A DNA stretch of 9,952 nt, from the NCBI GenBank assembly GCA_000437515.1, contig FR898455.1, forward strand, positions 1 to 9,952, in the 5' to 3' direction. The position numbers were made by a program, and so were the translations under genes. Below are positions 5,644 to 9,952 of this stretch, piece after piece. A model generated the notes under the pieces. It did not search any database, was not told the DNA's origin, and was given only the letters and a program-made list of their open reading frames with translations. The stretch is from Acidiphilium sp. CAG:727. GTDB lineage: Bacteria; Bacillota; Clostridia; Christensenellales; Borkfalkiaceae. The stretch's first letter is position 1. Every line of letters starts with the position of its first letter.

Positions 5644-8151
5644 TTATATCTCTCTCGAAGGGTGGCAGGTGAAATAGATAATCTGCTCGTTGCCCGATAA
5701 CTTGTCAAGCACGGGCTTGATTTTTTCGAAATGCTCTTCGTCAAGCCCGACGAACGGATCGTCCAGAACGATAAACGGCTTTTCGGCTTTGAAGGTCTGA
5801 TCGGCAAGAGCAAGCCTTAAACATAAAGCGATGACGGCTCTTTGCCCCGCGCTGAAATATTTGTCCGAACGCAGTTCGCCGTTACGCTCGAACTTAACGC
5901 AGAAGTCCTTATCCATATCCGCGTTTTCGCCGAATTCGCGCGAAATGCCGGAAACGTATTCTTTGAATTTATTAAGTACGGGCGCGACGTATTCGTCTTT
6001 TATCGTTTTTTCGGCTTTCGCCAAAAAGTCGAGCGTATCGCATAAAAGCGAGTACTTTTCTTCCGCCGCCGAAATATCCTCGTTTATCGCTTCGAGCGAA
6101 GCGACCGCGTCGGGATAGTCTTCGAGAGTGTTTTCGTCGACGGTAATATCCACGTTTATCTTTGCAAGGCGTTTATTCGCGTCGTCGTAAACTTCGGCGA
6201 GTTCTTCCGCCGATAATTCGTCCGTCGGGAGTTCTTCCGGCATATCGCCGAACGCCGCGATTTCGGTTTTAAGTTTATCGAGTCTTGCTTTGAGGTTGTC
6301 CGCTACCAGCCTGTCGGAACGCATTTTTTCGAGCAGTTCGTTTTTATCTCCGCCGAGTTTATACGCTACCGAAAAATCTGCAAAAAATCTCTCGCTTTCG
6401 TCGATTCGTTTTTTTATCTCTTCCGCGCGGCGGGCGTAATACTCTTTTTCGTTTTTCAGCGAAAGATAATCGTTATATTTTTTTGCGAGTAAATCGATCG
6501 CCGTCTTTATATCCGTATCGCCGTAACCGTATTTCGTAAGTTCGGCTTTAATCGCTTTCGTAGCCGAAGCCAAATCCTTTTCGGTCTTTTCGAGCGTTCG
6601 GTACTTTTCGTCTTCCTGCGCTTTAAGGCTTAAATATTCGTCGTAATCGCGCGTAAAATTCGCCATTCCGACGAGTACGCCTTCTCTCGAATAATAACCT
6701 TTCGCGGACAAAAATTCGTTCAGTTCGTTTTTAGTCGTATTGGCTTTCACCGTGAGTTCCGTCAGTCGGTTCTGCGCGTGATTTTTCGGCTCGGATTTTA
6801 TAAAAAGCGACGATATAAGCGCAATAAGACCGACCGCTCCGACGGCTATACCCGCGTATAAATTAAGAAACGCAAGCCCGACTCCGCCCGCGGCGAGCAA
6901 TACGCCGAGTACGGTCATAATCGCCTTATACGACGGCTTTTTAGAGTCGCTTGCTTTATTCGCCGCGGCTTCTTCCGCCTTTATGAGTTCTTCCGTTTCA
7001 AGGTATTCTTTTTTAAGTTCGTCCGCCCTTTCGCGTTCGCCGTCTTCTACCGGGCAGGCGTCGAATTTTTTTACTATACGGTCTTCGCTTATTTGTGAAA
7101 CCGCGGCGGCAAGCCGTCTTACTTCGCCCGTTTTTTCGGTTATTTTATCGCTTTCGACGCGAAGTTCGTCGAGTTTCGCTTTCGACAACGGATTTTCTGC
7201 AAACTCCCTTTCGAGCGCGCTTAAAGCGTATTTTCTGTCGGGGGTCATCGCAGCGGAAGCGTATTCCGTTTTATACCCGTTGAGTTCGGCAAGATTTTTC
7301 GCGAAACCGTCGATTTCGATTTTCGACGGTATCGACCGGGGATACGCGACCTTGAATTTATACAGTTCGGCGTTCGTCTGTTCGGCTTCTTTGACCTTGC
7401 CCGCGTAAACCGAGCGTTGCGCTTTGACCGTCTGCGCCTTTACCGCGTTATCGTAACGATTTTTAACCGCCGCGACGTAATTCTCCGCTTTCGTCTTTTC
7501 GTCGTAACGCTTCAGAAGGCTCTTTTCGGTTTCGGCGTAATTTTCTATTCTGCGTTCGGCGTTCCTTTTATCCTCTTTGAGATTTTTTATAACGCCCTTG
7601 TCGCCGCGGACGGCTTTGTATTTTTTCTTACCTTCTTCTATCGCGGAAACGGCGTCTTCGTAAGAAGTTCCGTCCGCTTCGTCGCCGACTATATCGTTAA
7701 GTTTAAGCCCCTTTCCGTCAAGCCCGTCTAAAAAATCGCCGCCGAAAAATACGGTACGCGAAAAAGTCTGTTCGTCCACGCCGAAAAGTTCAAACCCAAG
7801 ATCGTAAGGGGCGGAAATTTCTTTGCCGTTTTCGTATAGTTTAACGCTATCGCCCTTGGGGCTTTTTTTATCGAAAAAGCGTTCGATTTTATACGTTTTG
7901 CCGCCCGATTCGTAAGTCAGCGAGCCGCCGAATTTCCCGCCGTTGAACGGGTAAAACCTCTCGCGGTCGTTAAACGTAACGGACGTGGTTTTGGTAGCGG
8001 GCAGTCCGTAAAACATTGCCCGCAAAAATGACGCGAGCGTGGTTTTACCCGCTCCGTTTTCACGTAAAACGCAGGTCAGCGACGGCGAAAATTCAAACGA
8101 TTTTCCGCTCAGCCCGCCGTAATTTTCTACGTAACAGGATTTGAGTATCAT
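5644..8151 (-). CDS. YhaN/SbcC/Rad50-like AAA ATPase with central membrane hairpin
   Basis: An 835-residue SMC/Rad50-like ATPase. The N-terminal head has Walker A RENGAGKTT (30-38), then FLRAMFYGLP and PFNGGKFGGSLTYE. Two long coiled coils (about 165-400 and 455-730) flank two hydrophobic segments (about 409-428 and 432-451). The C-terminal head has the signature YFSAGQR (765-771), Walker B PFIVLDDPF (792-800), D-loop VGLD and His830 in FTCH. There is no CxxC zinc hook, and the hairpin sits where the hook would be. The first Walker A Gly is Arg, as I recall in clostridial relatives with REPNGFGKTT. With the adjacent SbcD-like nuclease it should form a DNA end-processing complex resembling Bacillus subtilis YhaN-YhaO. 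The start overlaps the nuclease stop by 1 nt and has a strong AGGGAGG. Its exact substrate is unknown. Confidence 0.92.
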   Translation of the reverse strand: MILKSCYVENYGGLSGKSFEFSPSLTCVLRENGAGKTTLASFLRAMFYGLPATKTTSVTFNDRERFYPFNGGKFGGSLTYESGGKTYKIERFFDKKSPKGDSVKLYENGKEISAPYDLGFELFGVDEQTFSRTVFFGGDFLDGLDGKGLKLNDIVGDEADGTSYEDAVSAIEEGKKKYKAVRGDKGVIKNLKEDKRNAERRIENYAETEKSLLKRYDEKTKAENYVAAVKNRYDNAVKAQTVKAQRSVYAGKVKEAEQTNAELYKFKVAYPRSIPSKIEIDGFAKNLAELNGYKTEYASAAMTPDRKYALSALEREFAENPLSKAKLDELRVESDKITEKTGEVRRLAAAVSQISEDRIVKKFDACPVEDGERERADELKKEYLETEELIKAEEAAANKASDSKKPSYKAIMTVLGVLLAAGGVGLAFLNLYAGIAVGAVGLIALISSLFIKSEPKNHAQNRLTELTVKANTTKNELNEFLSAKGYYSREGVLVGMANFTRDYDEYLSLKAQEDEKYRTLEKTEKDLASATKAIKAELTKYGYGDTDIKTAIDLLAKKYNDYLSLKNEKEYYARRAEEIKKRIDESERFFADFSVAYKLGGDKNELLEKMRSDRLVADNLKARLDKLKTEIAAFGDMPEELPTDELSAEELAEVYDDANKRLAKINVDITVDENTLEDYPDAVASLEAINEDISAAEEKYSLLCDTLDFLAKAEKTIKDEYVAPVLNKFKEYVSGISREFGENADMDKDFCVKFERNGELRSDKYFSAGQRAVIALCLRLALADQTFKAEKPFIVLDDPFVGLDEEHFEKIKPVLDKLSGNEQIIYFTCHPSREI

Positions 8152-9212
8152 CAGTCAACCTCCCTGCCCGAAAGCGCTTTAAGTCCGAGCGCGATGATCT
8201 CGCTCTTTTTCTCTTCGGATAAATCAGAGGCAAGTACCTGCCGAACGAATTCGCCCCTTAAAGACTTGTCGCCCGCAAAATCTTTCGCGTAATATTTTTT
8301 CACGGTTTTATCTTTGACCGATACGAAAAAGTACGAATCTTTAAGGTACGCTTCTACGTCTTCGGCGACGTTTTCGTCCGCATATTCTCTTTCCCCTACG
8401 AGTTCTACCCTTACAAGGTCGCCGCTTTTCGCTTTGACCGAACTTTTTACGAGCGAATAAACGTCGGACGGATTTTCGGCGGACGACACGTCGATTTCGT
8501 AGCGGTAAACCGTCCTTGCGGAAAGCGACGTAAACTTGGAATCGAGCCTTTTTTCGTTTTCGTCTACCGTAACTTCGTAAAAGCCCTTTTCGCCCGTTTC
8601 GTCGAAACCCCTGCCTTCCAGACACCCCGAATATCGCGCTATACCGCGGCTTCCGAGCGATTTCGCATAAGAGCGGTGTATATGCCCCAAAGCGAGATAA
8701 TCGATATTTTTGTCTTTCAGAAGCGGAAGTTTAATCTTGTCTTCTCCCGCGCCTTCGGATATATCGCCGTGCATTATAACTACGTTTATATCGTCTTCGC
8801 TTAAACGAAGCGACGAATAGAGCGACAACGAATTTTCGCCCGAAAGTTCTATCCCCGCAAACACGACTTTGCCGTAACGGTAATACGTCCACTCCTTTGA
8901 AAACGTTTTAAGGTTGGGCAGATTTTCGCCGTCCAACGCGTCGTCGTGATTACCGCGCAGGTATAAAAAATCGATAGACGGAAAGCGTTTTACGGTATCG
9001 TAAAAGAACTCCTTATCTTTTTTAAGGGGTTTGTCCATATCGAATAAATCGCCCGCTATAACGTAGACTTCCGCGCCCGTTTTATAGGCGTATTCCACGC
9101 TTTTCAGAAAGGTCGCGCGTATCTCGGCGCGACGGATTTTTGCCTTTTCGCCCGGCAGTTTGGCTTCCATTTTAGAACCCAAATGGGCGTCCGCCATATG
9201 TATGAATTTCAT
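8151..9212 (-). CDS. SbcD/Mre11/YhaO-family DNA repair nuclease (metallophosphoesterase)
   Basis: A 353-residue calcineurin-like phosphoesterase with all five metal motifs in order: DAH (Asp8, His10), GDLFD (53-57), GNHD (87-90), His148 in MHGD and GHIH (176-179). A C-terminal region without obvious catalytic motifs (about 215-353) probably contacts the ATPase partner. By family knowledge it is the Mn2+-dependent nuclease subunit of an Mre11-Rad50-type complex, and it is translated together with the ATPase that follows. The open frame could begin 15 codons earlier at 9257. I chose 9212 because the conserved fold starts at MKFIHMADAHLG and because a perfect promoter lies inside the would-be extension, with its predicted start site at this ATG. 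No Shine-Dalgarno sequence precedes it, which fits a leaderless message. Confidence 0.93.
   Translation of the reverse strand: MKFIHMADAHLGSKMEAKLPGEKAKIRRAEIRATFLKSVEYAYKTGAEVYVIAGDLFDMDKPLKKDKEFFYDTVKRFPSIDFLYLRGNHDDALDGENLPNLKTFSKEWTYYRYGKVVFAGIELSGENSLSLYSSLRLSEDDINVVIMHGDISEGAGEDKIKLPLLKDKNIDYLALGHIHRSYAKSLGSRGIARYSGCLEGRGFDETGEKGFYEVTVDENEKRLDSKFTSLSARTVYRYEIDVSSAENPSDVYSLVKSSVKAKSGDLVRVELVGEREYADENVAEDVEAYLKDSYFFVSVKDKTVKKYYAKDFAGDKSLRGEFVRQVLASDLSEEKKSEIIALGLKALSGREVD
8159..8165 (-). promoter_or_regulatory. Strong ribosome binding site for the YhaN-like ATPase gene
   Basis: AGGGAGG on the minus strand, 7 nt before the ATG at 8151, lies inside the last codons of the nuclease gene. It is the strongest Shine-Dalgarno sequence in the window and fixes the ATPase start. 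It also means the ATPase can be translated efficiently even though the first gene of the operon appears to have no ribosome site. Confidence 0.8.
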
Positions 9213-9218
9213 ACCGAT

Positions 9219-9247
9219 ATTATACCCGACCGTTCCCGATTTGTCAA
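9219..9247 (-). promoter_or_regulatory. Consensus sigma-70/sigma-A promoter giving a probably leaderless nuclease mRNA
   Basis: On the minus strand TTGACA (9247-9242), a 17-bp spacer and TATAAT (9224-9219) match the consensus perfectly. Only six bases (ATCGGT) separate the -10 box from the ATG at 9212. With the usual start 6-8 nt after the -10 box, transcription would begin at or within a base or two of the A of that ATG. An A/T-rich stretch just upstream of the -35 box could act as an UP element. It drives the nuclease-ATPase pair. Confidence 0.87.
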
Positions 9248-9342
9248 TGCTTTTCATAAAACGACGAAGCGTAAGAAATTTTCGACGATTGCGTTTTTAC
9301 GAAAAATTTTCACCGCCACGCGGTTTTACGGCAAAAATAAGG

Positions 9343-9366
9343 CGGGCGGAAAAATTTTTCCGCCCG
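9343..9366 (-). terminator. Perfect 24-bp palindrome, possible terminator of the lipoprotein gene
   Basis: A perfect 12+12 palindrome: a 7-bp GC arm (CGGGCGG / CCGCCCG) around A5T5. It lies 55 nt past the lipoprotein stop. On the minus strand the stem is followed by CCTTATTTTT, an imperfect U-tract, so it can work as an intrinsic terminator in the direction of transcription. There is no U-tract on the plus side. A protein-binding palindrome is the alternative. Confidence 0.6.
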
Positions 9367-9420
9367 ACACCTCGTCAAAGTTATTAAAGATTCAAATTTT
9401 TCATTTTTTTCTCTCATATA

Positions 9421-9873
9421 TTAAATAACTGTTATAAATAAAAATACCCTTCTTGAATTCCATAAATCAGATGTAGAATCAGCGTAAACGCGATAATAAT
9501 ATTCTCCTCGTTCACAAATAAATTTAGGATCTTCTTCATAATACATTTGTCCAATTTTTCCATAATCCGCATGAAACACGTTTGCTCCGCTGGTATTCGG
9601 CTTAAACCATTCGTTACTCCAACGCGGATGTTTCGGGAGATTCCAGGAATCAATCCAAAATCTCATTTCTTTGCCCGTATATTCAAACGTATAATACAAT
9701 TTTTCTACACCCGGCTCGAAAATCCATTCGCTGTCGAAATTGTTCTTAACCTTTATGCTTACGTCATATTTTTTATTTTCGGCGCTTTCTTTTTTACAAC
9801 CCGTAAACAAAAAGCAGGAACAAAACGCAACCGACAAAACGGTCAATAAGCATAAAATCTTTTTTATTTTCAT
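9421..9873 (-). CDS. Putative lipoprotein of unknown function
   Basis: A 150-residue protein I do not recognise. It begins MKIKKILCLLTVLSVAFC, a basic n-region and hydrophobic core, followed by a lipobox-like LFTGC whose Cys26 would be lipidated, then a polar linker (KKESAENKK). The mature part is rich in aromatic residues (Trp and Tyr) and in alternating beta-type stretches, for example EKLYYTFEYTG and GEYYYRVYADS, which suggests a small beta-sandwich. It should be anchored outside the plasma membrane. The frame could open at 9930, but that start has no ribosome site and would place 19 residues ahead of the signal peptide. The ATG at 9873 has AAAGGA 9 nt upstream. By eye the gene is AT-richer than its neighbours and uses different codons, hinting at a separate origin. 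Upstream genes are outside the window. Confidence 0.8.
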   Translation of the reverse strand: MKIKKILCLLTVLSVAFCSCFLFTGCKKESAENKKYDVSIKVKNNFDSEWIFEPGVEKLYYTFEYTGKEMRFWIDSWNLPKHPRWSNEWFKPNTSGANVFHADYGKIGQMYYEEDPKFICERGEYYYRVYADSTSDLWNSRRVFLFITVI

Positions 9874-9882
9874 AACTTCAAA

Positions 9883-9888
9883 TCCTTT
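9883..9888 (-). promoter_or_regulatory. Ribosome binding site deciding the lipoprotein start
   Basis: AAAGGA on the minus strand, 9 nt before the ATG at 9873. It favours this start over the in-frame ATG at 9930, which has none. Confidence 0.65.
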
Positions 9889-9900
9889 CTTTATAATCAT

Positions 9901-9927
9901 ACGCCGTCGGATAATACTTCTCGGCGT
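9901..9927. repeat. Imperfect inverted repeat upstream of the lipoprotein gene
   Basis: ACGCCG (9901-9906) and CGGCGT (9922-9927) form 6-bp arms around a 15-nt centre. The repeat lies about 28 nt before the lipoprotein ATG, in what would be the leader if a TATAGT at 9938-9933 is a -10 box. It could be an operator or a leader hairpin; the sequence does not decide. The matching -35 box would lie outside the window. Confidence 0.4.
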
Positions 9928-9952
9928 CAAGCACTATACTACTATATAAACA

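Noticed and set aside
5562..5813. Minus-strand ORF of 83 codons ending in ILRQSLRMTD
   Set aside because: It lies in another frame of the 3' end of the ATPase gene and finishes in the repeat element, again a typical artefact.
8341..8625. Arg/Lys-rich 94-codon minus-strand ORF inside the nuclease gene
   Set aside because: It is a shifted-frame shadow of the nuclease coding sequence. The strong basic bias is a by-product of the other frame's codons.
9213..9257. N-terminal extension of the nuclease (15 codons)
   Set aside because: A perfect promoter covers this stretch, and the conserved phosphoesterase fold begins at the internal Met.
9312..9327. Short hairpin ACCGC-CAC-GCGGT followed by TTTT on the plus strand
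   Set aside because: The stem is five pairs and points in the plus direction, where no gene ends. It is too weak to call.

Overview
The window looks like chromosomal DNA from an anaerobic, low-to-mid GC Firmicute, most likely an uncultured gut member of the Clostridia. This is inferred from three things: consensus sigma-A type promoters; an A-type flavo-diiron protein together with feoAB; and an SbcD-like nuclease paired with the clostridial type of YhaN/SbcC-like ATPase. No marker gene fixes the taxon. Every gene I accept lies on the minus strand, so transcription runs from high to low coordinates.

Layout in the direction of transcription. (1) 9873-9421 encodes a small, AT-rich lipoprotein of unknown function, followed by a perfect 24-bp palindrome (9366-9343) that may be its terminator. 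(2) A perfect TTGACA-17-TATAAT promoter (9247-9219) sits so close to the ATG of an SbcD/Mre11-family nuclease (9212-8151) that the transcript is probably leaderless. That gene is coupled by a 1-nt overlap to a YhaN/SbcC/Rad50-like ATPase (8151-5644), which carries a predicted membrane hairpin in the middle of its coiled coil. (3) A 199-bp gap (5643-5445) holds a REPIN-like pair of palindromic units. (4) A tightly packed five-gene block follows: feoA (5444-5220), feoB (5229-3532), an RluA-family pseudouridine synthase (3535-2714), fprA (2717-1566) and a Ca2+/cation antiporter (1541-543). The first four overlap by 10, 4 and 4 nt, and the last is 24 nt away. A strong rho-independent terminator (431-460) closes the block. 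(5) A second perfect consensus promoter (373-345) with a palindromic spacer drives a MacB/LolD-type ABC transporter ATPase, whose C-terminus lies beyond position 1.

How the genes fit together. The SbcD-like and YhaN-like proteins probably form an Mre11-Rad50-type complex for DNA end processing, possibly tied to the membrane. The feoA-to-antiporter block combines ferrous iron import, an iron-dependent O2/NO-reducing enzyme and a divalent-cation transporter, which suggests metal supply and oxygen protection in an anaerobe. The pseudouridine synthase in the middle is translationally coupled but has no obvious link to that theme. I found no CRISPR array, tRNA, rRNA, prophage or transposase. I also see no clear new multi-gene system. 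The most unusual points are the leaderless promoter, the membrane hairpin in the ATPase, the degenerate G4 motif in FeoB and the paired palindromic element.
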